A stretch of 64,000 nucleotides of DNA from Streptomyces geranii (GTDB lineage Bacteria > Actinomycetota > Actinomycetes > Streptomycetales > Streptomycetaceae). The notes under the pieces were generated by a model. The model did no database searches and was not told the DNA's origin. It saw only the letters and a list, made by a program, of their open reading frames with translations. The stretch covers positions 175,115 through 239,114 of the forward strand of contig NZ_PJME01000009.1 of NCBI RefSeq assembly GCF_002954775.1, written 5' to 3'. How positions within the stretch are numbered: position 1 is the first letter of the stretch; the number at the start of each line of letters is the position of its first letter. Below, piece after piece: positions 32,655 through 42,337 of this stretch. Position numbers and translations under genes: made by a program.

Positions 32655-35600
32655 CTAACGCTCCTGGTTGTAGGTGCTGTCAGGCCCACCGTGGTGATTC
32701 CTGGTGGCCTGGCCGTTCGTGTCACTACCTGCGGTGCGACCCCGCTGGACGCCCTGGCGCAGGTTGCTCAACCTGCCCCGGATGTCCTCGGGGGCGCGGG
32801 ATACCGACGGGCCGCCCTGGAGAGTCGCTTCCGCGGCCCCCTCGATCAGATTGGCCTTCGGTACCCGGCGCGGCAGACCGGAGGAGGTCACCCCGCCCGC
32901 CTTGGGCTTGCGGAGCTGTGCGGCCTGCTGCCAGCGCTCGTCGTTCGCCGAGCGCCAGTCATCGGGACCGGTTCCATTGGCGTTGCCGTGGCCGTTGCTG
33001 CTGCCGTTCTGCTCCGCGGGGGCCTGCGCCGGTGTCTCCTGGCCCACGTGCTGCCGGGAGGTGCCGTTGCCGGTGCCGTTCGCGGTGGATCCGCGGCGGG
33101 GGAGTCCGGCATCGGTCATCGTGTGGGCGGCGGACGGCGCCGGTCCCGGACGCTCGAAGCCTACGTGATTCCGCTCACTCACGTCAGCGGCCTGCACGGA
33201 CTCCGTTTCCGGAGCGTACTCGGAGCGGTGCCCGTTCTGGTAACCGTCCGGCTGCGGCCAGTCATCCTGGTAGCGCCGCTCCTCGAAGGCCGAGAAGGCC
33301 TCCGGGGCGGCGGCGTGCGCCGGCGCGGGCTCGTCCTGGGCGGGCTCCGCGTACGCGGGCTCCGGGTAGCCGCCGTTGCCGTTCGAGGACGGGTAACCGC
33401 CGTTCGTCGACGGGTAGTCGCTGCCCGCCGAGCTGAAGTCGTCCGTCTGCGGGAAGCCGTTGTTGCTCCCGTTGAAGTACGGCTCCTCGTACGACGGCTG
33501 CTGCCGGTCCTCGTACGCGGTCTGCTGGTCGTAGCCCGTGAAGGAGTCCTCCAGGGCCGGGCTCTGGCCGTTCTGCGGGGCGCTGAAGTCGTCGCCGTAC
33601 GCGGGAGCCTCGGTACCGTCCTGCTGGCCCTGCTCGGGGTGCGTCTGGGCCTCCAGCTGCGCCCGGCGCTCCTCGCGCATCAGGGAGCGGCCGACGGGGT
33701 CCAGCTCGCGTATGTCGTCCGGGACGACCTCGGAGTAGCGGCTGTCGTCGAAGCCGAGTTCGGCCGCCGTACGCATCGGCTGCACCTGGGCGGCCTGGAA
33801 GTTCTCGCCGACGTACTGCTGCTGCTGTTCCGGGATGATCTGCGAGACGGTGAACTCGTCGCGCTGCATCTGCTGTTCGCCACCGCCACCGTGGGTGATG
33901 GCGTCGGGGAGCATGACCAGCGAGGTCGTACCGGCCTGCTCGCCCGAGGGGCGGAGCTGGACGCGGATGCCGTGCCGGTCGGACAGCCGGCCGACCACGA
34001 ACAGGCCCATGCGCTGGGAGATCGCGGCGTCCACGGTCGGCGGGTTGGCCAGCTTGTGGTTGATGTCCGCGAAGTCCTCGGCGGTGAGGCCGATGCCCTT
34101 GTCGTGGATCTCGACCATGACGCGGCCGTCCGGGAGCCGGGTCGCCGTGACGCGGACCTTCGTCTGCGGGGAGGAGAACGTCGTGGCGTTCTCCAGCAGC
34201 TCGGCGAGCAGGTGCACGAGGTCGGTGACCGCGCGGCCGTGGATCTCGGCCTCCGGTACGCCCGACAGCTCGATGCGCTCGTACTGCTCCACCTCGGAGG
34301 AGGCGGCGCGCAGCACGTCGACCAGCGGGACCGGCTGGTCCCAGCGGCGGCCGGGCTCCTCGCCGGCGAGGACCAGGAGGTTCTCGCCGTTGCGGCGCAT
34401 ACGGGTCGCGAGGTGGTCCAGGCGGAAGAGGTTCTCCAGCTGGTCCGGGTCGGCCTCGTTGTTCTCCAGGTCGGTGATGAGGGTCAGCTGGCCCTCGATC
34501 AACGACTGGTTGCGGCGCGACAGGTTGGTGAAGATCGCGTTGATGTTGCCCCGGAGGAGGGCCTGCTCGGCGGCCAGTCGGACCGCCTCGCGGTGGACCT
34601 GGTCGAAGGCGCGGGCGACCTCGCCGATCTCGTCCGTGGTGTTGATGGGGATCGCGGCGACGCGGGTGTCGACGCGGCCGGGGTCGGTGCGCGAGAGCTG
34701 GTCGACCAGCATCGGCAGCCGCTGTTCGGCGATGCCGAAGGCGGCGTTGCGCAGCTGGCGCATCGAGCGGCTCATCTGGCGGGCCACCGCGCCGGCCAGG
34801 ATGAAGGCGAGGAGCAGGGCGACCACGACGGCCGCGCCCACGATGAACGCGTCACGCTTGGCGTCGTCGGAGATGCTGGCGGCCTCGTCGACCGCCTTCT
34901 TGGTGAGGTCCGACTCCAGCTTGACGTACGCGTTGTACTTCAGCGTGTTGACCGCCCACCAGTTCTGCGGCGTGACACCGCTCGCCGCGATGGTGGCGCG
35001 GGCACTGGCGTCGGTCGTGGAGAGCGAGGCGATGGCCGAGATCATCTGCGTCGGGTCCGACGGCGGCGGGACGTACGTCTCGCCCTTGGCCTGGGCCTGC
35101 TGGGCGGCCTGCTCGGCCATCTCCTTGCCCTGGGCCGTGACCTGGACGGTCAGGTCCTCCAGCTTCTTGGCGTCCTGCTCGGTACCGCCCGCGATGTACT
35201 CCTCGATGGCGATCCGCTCGAGGTACGCGTACGAGGTGAGGGCGATGCGCTGGCTCTGGAAGCTGCTCGTGCTCGGGCCCGGCTTGAGCAGGATGTGCAT
35301 GCCGATGGAACGCTCAAGCGACAGCGCGGCCTTGGTGAGCGAGAGCGCGTAGACGGTACGGCCGTAGGCGGTGATGTTGCCCGTGCCCAGGCCCAGCTCG
35401 TTGGAGAACTCCATGAGCGTGTGCGTGACCGCGGTGTAGCTCTCCTCGGACTGCACACCGGTGAGCTTCGAGGTGTACGCCGCCGCGCGGATCGTCTCCA
35501 GCTGGGGCTCGACCTCGCGGAACAGCTTGAGGCGGCGCTGGACACCCGGCTTGTCGGGGATGTTCTGGGCGGCGACGTCGAAGGCGTCCGCGGCCTTGTC

Positions 35601-35999
35601 GGTCGCGGCGCGGGCCTTGACGACCGTCTCGTCGTCCTCGCCCTTGCCCTGGAGCAGGGGGGCCGCGGTGACGTCGCGCTCCTGGAAGAGGGCGTCGCCG
35701 TAGACCAGGGCGGCCTGCACGAGGCGCGCGGTCTTCTCCGCGTCCTCGGCCTCCTGCCAGGTGTCGATCGAGCTCTTCACCTGGAAGCCGCCCATGATGA
35801 GGCCGACGACCACGGGGATGAGCAGGATCGCGTTCAGCCTGGTCGGCACGCGCCAGTTGCGCGGGGAGAAACGGCTGCCGCTCGGGGCGGGTGGCGCCAT
35901 CGGCTCGGAGCCGGGCACAGGGGCGGGCGCCGCTCCGCGCGGGGGCGGGGTGAAGTTGCCCCGGGCCGACGGCTCGGGACCGTTCTTGCTTCGCCTCAC
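32655..35999 (-). CDS. cvnA2: Conservon A: nitrate/nitrite-sensing-type membrane histidine kinase-like protein
   Basis: A 1114-aa protein: cytoplasmic Pro-rich start, first TM (LNAILLIPVVVGLIMGGF), a large extracytoplasmic NIT-like helical sensor (about 75-370), second TM (AFIVGAAVVVALLLAFILAG), HAMP, a dimerisation region (RLDHLATRMRRNGENLLVLA), and a HATPase domain with N-box LAELLENATTFSSPQTKV and GIGLTAEDFADIN. The last 350 residues are disordered, Asn/Ser/Gln/Pro-rich. It probably senses an envelope signal and controls the B-C-D switch; whether it autophosphorylates is not shown by sequence. Spans the membrane twice. Confidence 0.92.
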   Translation of the reverse strand: MRRSKNGPEPSARGNFTPPPRGAAPAPVPGSEPMAPPAPSGSRFSPRNWRVPTRLNAILLIPVVVGLIMGGFQVKSSIDTWQEAEDAEKTARLVQAALVYGDALFQERDVTAAPLLQGKGEDDETVVKARAATDKAADAFDVAAQNIPDKPGVQRRLKLFREVEPQLETIRAAAYTSKLTGVQSEESYTAVTHTLMEFSNELGLGTGNITAYGRTVYALSLTKAALSLERSIGMHILLKPGPSTSSFQSQRIALTSYAYLERIAIEEYIAGGTEQDAKKLEDLTVQVTAQGKEMAEQAAQQAQAKGETYVPPPSDPTQMISAIASLSTTDASARATIAASGVTPQNWWAVNTLKYNAYVKLESDLTKKAVDEAASISDDAKRDAFIVGAAVVVALLLAFILAGAVARQMSRSMRQLRNAAFGIAEQRLPMLVDQLSRTDPGRVDTRVAAIPINTTDEIGEVARAFDQVHREAVRLAAEQALLRGNINAIFTNLSRRNQSLIEGQLTLITDLENNEADPDQLENLFRLDHLATRMRRNGENLLVLAGEEPGRRWDQPVPLVDVLRAASSEVEQYERIELSGVPEAEIHGRAVTDLVHLLAELLENATTFSSPQTKVRVTATRLPDGRVMVEIHDKGIGLTAEDFADINHKLANPPTVDAAISQRMGLFVVGRLSDRHGIRVQLRPSGEQAGTTSLVMLPDAITHGGGGEQQMQRDEFTVSQIIPEQQQQYVGENFQAAQVQPMRTAAELGFDDSRYSEVVPDDIRELDPVGRSLMREERRAQLEAQTHPEQGQQDGTEAPAYGDDFSAPQNGQSPALEDSFTGYDQQTAYEDRQQPSYEEPYFNGSNNGFPQTDDFSSAGSDYPSTNGGYPSSNGNGGYPEPAYAEPAQDEPAPAHAAAPEAFSAFEERRYQDDWPQPDGYQNGHRSEYAPETESVQAADVSERNHVGFERPGPAPSAAHTMTDAGLPRRGSTANGTGNGTSRQHVGQETPAQAPAEQNGSSNGHGNANGTGPDDWRSANDERWQQAAQLRKPKAGGVTSSGLPRRVPKANLIEGAAEATLQGGPSVSRAPEDIRGRLSNLRQGVQRGRTAGSDTNGQATRNHHGGPDSTYNQER

Positions 36000-36377
36000 T
36001 CGACCAACAACCTCTCGGCGGAAGGCACCAACGTTGTGCCGCAGTCTCTCAGAGCCGGTAAGTCAAAGACCCTCTACATGAGTACGTCTTTGACTATTAG
36101 GCAGTTCAGGCATTCCAGCACGTCAGGCTTCGCTCTTCCAAACAGTGGAATGCGAAGATCCATGGTGATGTAAGCCGCAGATAAAACGGTCATAAAGAAC
36201 GAGCCCCGCCAAAAGGCGGGGCCGATGTGAGCGCAGCGAGACCAGGTGACCGCGACGCGTGGCCGTACCACCAGATATCTCTGTCGAAACGTTATGAACA
36301 CCGGGGCCGACCGTGTCAAAGGCCACAGTCGGCTCCGGTGTATCTACGACAACTGCCGTACGGCATCGTTGACTTGG
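36000..36377. other. 378-bp region between the two conservons
   Basis: No gene. It holds the cvnA2 promoter region (AT-rich stretch TCTTTGACTATTAGGCAG near 36090) and two terminators for the upstream conservon: GCCCCGCC-AAAA-GGCGGGGC (36203-36222) and a 17-bp stem with one mismatch (36299-36340). Confidence 0.7.
36299..36340 (-). terminator. Terminator of the second conservon
   Basis: CACCGGGGCCGACCGTG pairs with CACAGTCGGCTCCGGTG (one mismatch, one G-T pair) around an 8-base loop, 37 bp beyond the cvnD1 stop on the minus strand. Confidence 0.75.
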
Positions 36378-36953
36378 CTACCGAAGACGCGCCATGAGCG
36401 CGTGCTCCACCAGCGTGATCAGGGCGCTCTTCGCATCCGAGCGGTGCCGGGCGTCCGTCGTGATGATCGGGGCGTCCGGGCCGATCTGGAGCGCCTCGCG
36501 CACCTCTTCGGGGTTGTACGGCTGGTGTCCGTCGAAGCCGTTGAGGGCGATGACGAACGGCAGACCGCTGTTCTCGAAGTAGTCGACCGCAGGAAAACAG
36601 TCCGCGAGCCGGCGGGTGTCGACCAGCACCACGGCGCCGATCGCGCCGCGCACCAGGTCGTCCCACATGAACCAGAAACGGTCCTGGCCGGGCGTACCGA
36701 AGAGGTACAGGATCAGGTCCTGGTCGAGGGTGATACGGCCGAAGTCCATGGCCACCGTGGTGGTGGTCTTGTCCCCGGTGTGGGTGAGGTCGTCGATGCC
36801 CGCGGACGCGGACGTCATCACGGCCTCGGTACGCAGCGGGTTGATCTCCGAGACGGCGCCCACGAACGTGGTCTTGCCCACGCCGAAGCCGCCCGCCACC
36901 ACGATCTTCGCGGAGGTGGTCGCCCGGCCCCCGTCAGAGCTTGCGAAGTCCAC
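36378..36953 (-). CDS. cvnD1: Conservon D: Ras-like small GTPase
   Basis: A 191-aa GTPase, two residues shorter than CvnD2 in the N-terminal linker (GGRATTSAK) and otherwise nearly identical, including P-loop GGFGVGKTT, LFGTPGQDRFWF and the unusual G4 ALNGFDG. The few changes cluster on the surface (for example DGHQPYNPEE against DGSQPYNPDE). Such closeness raises possible cross-talk between the two systems. Overlaps cvnC1 by 20 bp exactly as in the other copy. Confidence 0.92.
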   Translation of the reverse strand: MDFASSDGGRATTSAKIVVAGGFGVGKTTFVGAVSEINPLRTEAVMTSASAGIDDLTHTGDKTTTTVAMDFGRITLDQDLILYLFGTPGQDRFWFMWDDLVRGAIGAVVLVDTRRLADCFPAVDYFENSGLPFVIALNGFDGHQPYNPEEVREALQIGPDAPIITTDARHRSDAKSALITLVEHALMARLR

Positions 36954-37332
36954 TGAGCACCCTTTCGAGCAGTGTCACCGCTGGTGCACCGCCGTTGTTC
37001 TCGTCGCCGCCCGGCTGGTGGATGGCTACCAGTCCGGCCTCGGCGAGGTCCGCGACCAGGATGCGGGCCACACCGAGCGGCATGGCGAGCAGCGCCGACA
37101 CCTCGGCCACCGACTTGACCTCACGGCAGAGGTGGCAGATGCGCTGGTGCTCGGGCAGCAGTCCCATCAGCGCCGCGGGGTCGGCCGTGGTGCTGATCAG
37201 GGCCTCGATGGCGAGCTGGTAGCGCGGCCGGGTCCGGCCGCCGGTCATGGCGTAGGGCCTTACCAGCGGCTGGTCGCCCTCTTCCTCGTACGTATGAGCG
37301 TACGGATCATGAGAGGCGGTGGGCGGGGTCAT
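36934..37332 (-). CDS. cvnC1: Conservon C: DUF742 protein
   Basis: A 132-aa protein with a short N-terminal arm (MTPPTASHDPYAHTYEEE) and the DUF742 domain (PLVRPYAMTGGRTRPRYQLA ... CHLCREVKSVAEVSALLAMP ... VTLLERVLSGLRKL). ATG 37332 follows a GGAGGAT site. Adapter between sensor and GTPase by family knowledge. The 109 bp to cvnB1 hold no ORF. Confidence 0.92.
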   Translation of the reverse strand: MTPPTASHDPYAHTYEEEGDQPLVRPYAMTGGRTRPRYQLAIEALISTTADPAALMGLLPEHQRICHLCREVKSVAEVSALLAMPLGVARILVADLAEAGLVAIHQPGGDENNGGAPAVTLLERVLSGLRKL

Positions 37333-37441
37333 GAATCCTCCGGGCGGGACAGCGTCGGTCAGTCGTGCCGTCTGACATGGCCGGTGGGGGGTTTGTGTCG
37401 GCCGGACGGTGTTTTGGTGAGACGGGTGGATCCGAAAGCGG

Positions 37442-37864
37442 TCAGTGGAGCAGACTGCCCTGTAGTTCGGCGCGCAGATCGGGGGTGAGTACCGCGCCCG
37501 CCCGGTCGACCAGCAGCGCCATCTCGTAGCCGACAAGGCCGATGTCGCACTCGGGGTGGGAGAGGACCGCCAGCGACGATCCGTCCGAGACGGACATGAG
37601 GAAGAGGAAGCCCCGCTCCATCTCGACGACCGTCTGGGCCACCGTGCCGCCCTCGAAGATGCGCGAGGCACCCGCGGTGAGCGAGGTGAGCCCGGAGGCG
37701 ACGGCGGCGAGCTGGTCGGCGCGGTCCCGTGGGAAGCCTTCCGACATCGCCAGAAGGAGACCGTCGGCGGACACGACGACGGTGTGGGACACACCCGGGG
37801 TGTTGTCCACGAAGTTGGTTATCAACCAGTTGAGGTTTTGTGCCGCCTGGCTCATCTGGCTCAA
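37442..37864 (-). CDS. cvnB1: Conservon B: roadblock/LC7 domain protein
   Basis: A 140-aa roadblock protein, almost identical to CvnB2 (GGTVAQTVVEMERGFLFLMS against GGSVNQTVVEMERGFLFIMS). The start is TTG at 37864, immediately after the cvnA1 stop TAG, with AGGAG 7 bases upstream. The TTG start and adjacent stop suggest tight translational coupling to the kinase gene. Confidence 0.92.
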   Translation of the reverse strand: MSQMSQAAQNLNWLITNFVDNTPGVSHTVVVSADGLLLAMSEGFPRDRADQLAAVASGLTSLTAGASRIFEGGTVAQTVVEMERGFLFLMSVSDGSSLAVLSHPECDIGLVGYEMALLVDRAGAVLTPDLRAELQGSLLH

Positions 37865-40800
37865 CTAACGCTCCTGCTGGTGAGTGGGGCTGGGGAAGCT
37901 GCCCGTCTGGTCGGAGCCGGTACCGGCCTGCCGACCCTGGGCGATGCCCCTACGGAGATTGGTCAGCCGGCCGCGCACGTCATCGGGCGCACGTGAGACC
38001 GCAGGACCGCTTTGGTGCTGTTGCTGCTGAGCCGTACCCGGTACGAGGTTCGCACGCGGGACCCGGCGCGGAAGGCCGGAAGTAGTGACGCCACCGGCGG
38101 CCGGCTGGCGGACCCGCTCGGCCTGCCGGACCAGCTCGTCGTTGGGCGAGGTCCGCCAGGAGCCGGTGGTGGCCGCGGGTGCGGTCGCCGGACGCGGGGG
38201 AGCGGGCGCGGCGGACGGCTGCGAAGGAGCCGCCGAACCGTTGCTGTTGCCGAGGCCGTTGCTGACGCCGTTGGCGATGCCGTTGCCGTTGGCCGGCCGG
38301 CCGTTCTGCGGCTGGCCCTGCTGACCCTGCCCGTGGAACCAGTTGGTCTCCAGGGTGTCGTACAGCGGGGTCCGGCCGTCGCCGGGACCGGTCGCCGGGG
38401 GCAGGGCCTCCGGCTGCGGCGGACGCGGCGGGACCGGCGGACGCGAGCCGCCGAAGTCGGCGGGACCACGCCCGGCGCCCGGCTGCGGGCGCTCGAACTG
38501 GCCGGTGGACGACGCGTCCTGCGGCCTGCGCGGCACCGGACCCCGGCTGTCGAAGCCACCGGGCGGCGCCGGGAACTGGCCGGTCGAGCCGTTGTCGTAC
38601 GACGGCGGTGCGAACTGTCCGTTGCCCTGCGGGTTCGGCGGGGTCGGCCGGCCGCCGGGCGGGGCGCCGAAGACGTCCGAGCGGACGAACGAGCCGGTGT
38701 TCTGCTGTCCGTCGGTGTCGGCGGGAGAGCCGAAGCCGGGGACGGGGAACTGACCGGTGTCCGAAGGACCGCCGGGACGCGGGGCGTTGAAGTCGGGACG
38801 GGGGAACTCCGAGGTGCCGGCCGGGTCCAGCCGCGGCATCGCGGGCATCTCCGAGGTCGCGGCCGGGTCCTGCCGGCTGTCGACGCGCGGCATCCGCGAG
38901 GTGGAGTCCGGCTCCTCGTGACCGCGCGGGGTGTCCAGCGAGGCACGCGGCACCGGCGGCTGCGCGTTCTCGTCGCTCCAGCTCGGCCGCGACGGCGCGT
39001 TGCCGCCCGGCAGCTCCGGACGCGCGCCGTTGCGGGGCGGAAGCTGCGGACGGCGCCCGCCGCCCTGCCCCTCCGCGCGCTGCGGGGGTACGGGGGTGCG
39101 TGAGCCGCCGTAGCCGTCCTGGCGTCCGCCGGTGTTGCCGAAGGCGTCCTGGCCCTGACGCGGTCCTTCACCGAAGCCGCCGGCTGCCTGGAGGCCCTGG
39201 GGGGCACCCGGCGCCTGGCCGCCGAAGCCGCTCATGCTGCCCGCGCCCGCACCGGCCGGGGCCGGCCTGCCGCCCTGCTGGGGAGCGCCCGGACCCTGGG
39301 GTCCGCGCGGGGCTCCGCCCTGGCCGCCCGGGCGACCGCCCGCGTCCCGGCCCGGCAGCGCGGCACGCGCACCCGGGGCACCGGAACCGACCTGACCGCG
39401 CGGAGCGGCACCGGCACCGAGGAGTCCGCCACCGGCGGGAGCGCCCTGGCCGCCGCCTCGGCGGGCCGCGGCCACACCGGCTGCGGCCTGCGCGGCGGCG
39501 GGACCGCCGGGAGCGCCCTGTCCTGCCTTGCCCGGAGCGGGCTTCTTGCCGCCCTGGGCGACGTCGACGGGGAGCATGACCAGCGCGGTCGTACCACCGG
39601 AGTCGGAGGGCCGCAGCTGGATCCGGATGCCGTGGCGCTGCGAGAGGCGGCCGACCACGAACAGACCCATGCGGCGGGAGACCGACACGTCCACGGTGGG
39701 CGGTGCGGCGAGCCGCTCGTTGATCGCGGCGAGGTCCTCGGGGGAGAGGCCGATGCCGGTGTCGTGGATCTCGATCAGGACGCGGCCGTCGGGCAGCGCG
39801 TGACCGGTGACCTTGACCTTGGTCTGCGGGGAGGAGAACGACGTGGCGTTCTCCAGCAGCTCGGCGAGCAGGTGCACGAGGTCGTTGACCACGCGCCCGG
39901 CGACCTCGGTGGTCGGCACGGACGACAGTTCGATGCGCTCGTACTGCTCCACCTCGGAGGCGGCGGCGCGCAGCACGTCGACCAGCGGGACCGGACGGGT
40001 CCAGCGGCGGCCGGGCTCCTCACCGGCGAGGACGAGGAGGTTCTCGCCGTTCCGGCGCATACGGGTCGCGAGGTGGTCGAGCTTGAAGAGCGAGGAGAGC
40101 TGGTCCGGGTCGGCCTCGCGGGACTCCAGTTCGGAGATGAGCGAGAGCTGACGCTGGATGAGGCCCTGGGAGCGGCGCGAGAGGTTGGTGAACATCGCGT
40201 TGACGTTGCCTCGCAGGAGGGCCTGCTCGGCGGCGAGGCGGACGGCCTCGCGGTGCACGTCGTCGAAGGCCGCGGCCACCTGGCCGATCTCGTCCCGGGA
40301 GTGCACACCGACCGACTCGACGGAGGTGTCGACGTCCTGCGGGTCCGACTCCGACAGCTGCTTGACCAGCTCGGGCAGCCGGTCCTGGGCGACCTTGGTC
40401 GCGGTGTCCTGGAGGCGGCGCAGCGAGCGGATCATGGAGCGGGCGACGACGAAGGCGCCGACCAGCGAGACACCGAGGACGAGCAGGATCAGCGCACCGG
40501 AGATGATCGCTTCCTGCTCGGCGTCGTTGCGCAGCTCGCGGGCCTTCTGTTCCATCTGGTTGAGCAGCGTCAACTCGATGGTCTTCATCGACTGGATCTT
40601 CGTCGTGTCGTCGTCGATCCAGTCCTTGTAGGAGCGCTTCTGCAGCCCCTGGATGCCGTCCTTGCTCTGCAGGATGCGCTTGGCGTAGAGGTCGGCGGCC
40701 GTGATCGTCGGGCTGCCGTTCTCGATCGGGTCGAGGAGTTCCTCGGCGCCGTCGCCGTAGATGCTGGTGAAGCTCCTCAGCTCCGAGTCCTGGCTGCTCA

Positions 40801-41728
40801 GGGCCGACTCGGCGTACAGCCGGTCGTTCTCAGAGAGCTTGCCGATGGTCTTGTTGTCCTCGGGCAGCGCCGCCGCGATGACCGCGCGCTGGATGGACGC
40901 GTACTCCTTGGCCGAGGAGAAGGCGGCCAGCGAGCGGGTACGGGTGATCATCTCGGGGTTGCTGGTCGCCTCGGCCATGTCCTGGGAGAGGTCGAGCAGC
41001 TGGGTGACGAGCCGGTGGTAGGCCTCGACCGTCTGGGTCGAGTTGTTCCGGTCCTCGTAGGCGCCGAGGCGGATGTCGCTGATGTCGTTCAGCGCGCCGA
41101 CGAGCCCGACCAGGTTGTCGCGGACGCCTTCGAGGTTGCCGCTCTTGCTGGCGGCGTCGATCTCCTCGGCACCGTCGATGAAGTTCGTCATCGCCCGGTC
41201 GGTCTTCTCGCGGACGCCCTTGACGCTGTAGTCGTTCGCCGAGGCGCCGTGCGCGAGCGGACCCGCCGACTGGTCGCGCTCCTCCTGGAGCGCGGCGGAC
41301 AGTTCGGTGGCCTGCTTGGTGATGTCGGTCAGCAGCCGCATGTTGTCGAGCTGCTGGATGTCGTCCATGTTGTCGCTGATGCGCAGGGCACCGAGCGAGG
41401 TCGCCGCGACCACGGGGAGCGCGAGCAGCGACACCAGACGGGTCGAGATGCGCCAGTTGCGCAGCGCTATTCGGGTACCGGGTCCGCTCGGGCCCTTGGG
41501 GGGCTTCACGGGCGGAGCGCCGGCCGCGGGAGCGCCGCCGGCGGCGCCCTTGCTGCCTGGCCCACCGGGCGCACCACTGCCGAGGCGCGTCGACCGCTCG
41601 CCGTTGTCGCCGGTCAGAGCTGCCTGGCCCGGGTTCTGGGCGTGCTGGGGGGAGGAACCGTTACCGGCTCCGTTGTGTGGCTCCGGCTCCGCCGAAGCGC
41701 TGCCATCCCTCTTGAAACGTCCCTGCAC
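37865..41728 (-). CDS. cvnA1: Conservon A: large membrane histidine kinase-like sensor
   Basis: About 1287 aa from a GTG giving MQGRFKRDGSASAE; the open frame extends upstream to 42187 but that stretch lacks coding character. Order: Gly/Pro-rich cytoplasmic arm, TM1 (VSLLALPVVAATSLGALRI), NIT-type sensor, TM2 (AIISGALILLVLGVSLVGAF), HAMP, LDHLATRMRRNGENLLVLAG dimerisation block, HATPase (LLENATSFSSPQTKVKVTG, GIGLSPEDLAAIN), then a very long (about 540 aa) Gly/Pro/Gln-rich tail. The catalytic half is close to CvnA2, while the sensor and tail differ, so the two probably answer different cues. In S. coelicolor cvn1 affects aerial growth and antibiotics. Confidence 0.9.
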   Translation of the reverse strand: MQGRFKRDGSASAEPEPHNGAGNGSSPQHAQNPGQAALTGDNGERSTRLGSGAPGGPGSKGAAGGAPAAGAPPVKPPKGPSGPGTRIALRNWRISTRLVSLLALPVVAATSLGALRISDNMDDIQQLDNMRLLTDITKQATELSAALQEERDQSAGPLAHGASANDYSVKGVREKTDRAMTNFIDGAEEIDAASKSGNLEGVRDNLVGLVGALNDISDIRLGAYEDRNNSTQTVEAYHRLVTQLLDLSQDMAEATSNPEMITRTRSLAAFSSAKEYASIQRAVIAAALPEDNKTIGKLSENDRLYAESALSSQDSELRSFTSIYGDGAEELLDPIENGSPTITAADLYAKRILQSKDGIQGLQKRSYKDWIDDDTTKIQSMKTIELTLLNQMEQKARELRNDAEQEAIISGALILLVLGVSLVGAFVVARSMIRSLRRLQDTATKVAQDRLPELVKQLSESDPQDVDTSVESVGVHSRDEIGQVAAAFDDVHREAVRLAAEQALLRGNVNAMFTNLSRRSQGLIQRQLSLISELESREADPDQLSSLFKLDHLATRMRRNGENLLVLAGEEPGRRWTRPVPLVDVLRAAASEVEQYERIELSSVPTTEVAGRVVNDLVHLLAELLENATSFSSPQTKVKVTGHALPDGRVLIEIHDTGIGLSPEDLAAINERLAAPPTVDVSVSRRMGLFVVGRLSQRHGIRIQLRPSDSGGTTALVMLPVDVAQGGKKPAPGKAGQGAPGGPAAAQAAAGVAAARRGGGQGAPAGGGLLGAGAAPRGQVGSGAPGARAALPGRDAGGRPGGQGGAPRGPQGPGAPQQGGRPAPAGAGAGSMSGFGGQAPGAPQGLQAAGGFGEGPRQGQDAFGNTGGRQDGYGGSRTPVPPQRAEGQGGGRRPQLPPRNGARPELPGGNAPSRPSWSDENAQPPVPRASLDTPRGHEEPDSTSRMPRVDSRQDPAATSEMPAMPRLDPAGTSEFPRPDFNAPRPGGPSDTGQFPVPGFGSPADTDGQQNTGSFVRSDVFGAPPGGRPTPPNPQGNGQFAPPSYDNGSTGQFPAPPGGFDSRGPVPRRPQDASSTGQFERPQPGAGRGPADFGGSRPPVPPRPPQPEALPPATGPGDGRTPLYDTLETNWFHGQGQQGQPQNGRPANGNGIANGVSNGLGNSNGSAAPSQPSAAPAPPRPATAPAATTGSWRTSPNDELVRQAERVRQPAAGGVTTSGLPRRVPRANLVPGTAQQQQHQSGPAVSRAPDDVRGRLTNLRRGIAQGRQAGTGSDQTGSFPSPTHQQER

Positions 41729-42337
41729 TAGCGTCGCAACCTCTGGACCAGGCGCCCTTCCGCGTGAACGGACGGACGGTGTCGGCGTATAGGGGGCGCC
41801 CTGAAAAACGCCCCCCATGGTGGTCGTGAGTAACCCGGCGCTGGTTCCCCTCTCACGTGCCGCCGCTCGGCGCTGCTTCGCGCCCCCTGTGCGCCGGCTC
41901 GTATCCCGCGGCGGTCCGTGGAATTCCAGCACAGTGCCGGATCTCCAACAAGGCCAATGGGTCACGGTGTGACGACGATGACACCTCGTGACCGATGTGT
42001 CACGAGGCGTACAGAGCGAACCGGTATATATCGGACGGATTTCCACGAGTCGCATGGATAGTCGTGGTGTCCAGGTCGCCATGATCAGGAGCGGAATGAG
42101 GGCTTCAGTAGAGCAATGTCCGTTTCGTAGAGGGGGACTGAAGGCCGGAATTGACCGGTTTGCCCATGGATTCGTGAGCAAACTCACATGCTGTTCGGGG
42201 GGTCTCCGTGGCTTCCCCCGGGAATCGCATGTTTAGCCTGACGCTTTACAGGGATGGCAAATCCGACAACCCGCGCGCGGAGAGCGGCTCTCAGCCCCGC
42301 CGAGCGCCCGGACAAGACAGGGTCGAGGACTACAACA
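41729..42337. other. 609-bp divergent promoter region of cvnA1 and the 62-aa gene
   Basis: No supported ORF. It includes nested palindromes: GTCAC-GGT-GTGAC (41961-41973) and CCTCGTGAC-CGATGT-GTCACGAGG (41984-42007), sharing the GTGAC/GTCAC half-site, about 235-280 bp upstream of cvnA1. The stretch 42010-42190 is much less GC-rich than the window and contains GGTATATATCGG (42021-42032), a plausible promoter zone. Confidence 0.6.

Noticed and set aside
41984..42007. CRP-type operator
   Set aside because: GTGA and TCAC halves are 8 bases apart instead of 6 and do not fit the recalled Streptomyces Crp pattern.
41729..42187. N-terminal extension of CvnA1 to an upstream start
   Set aside because: The sequence before MQGRFKRDG has low GC, poor third-position bias and promoter-like palindromes.
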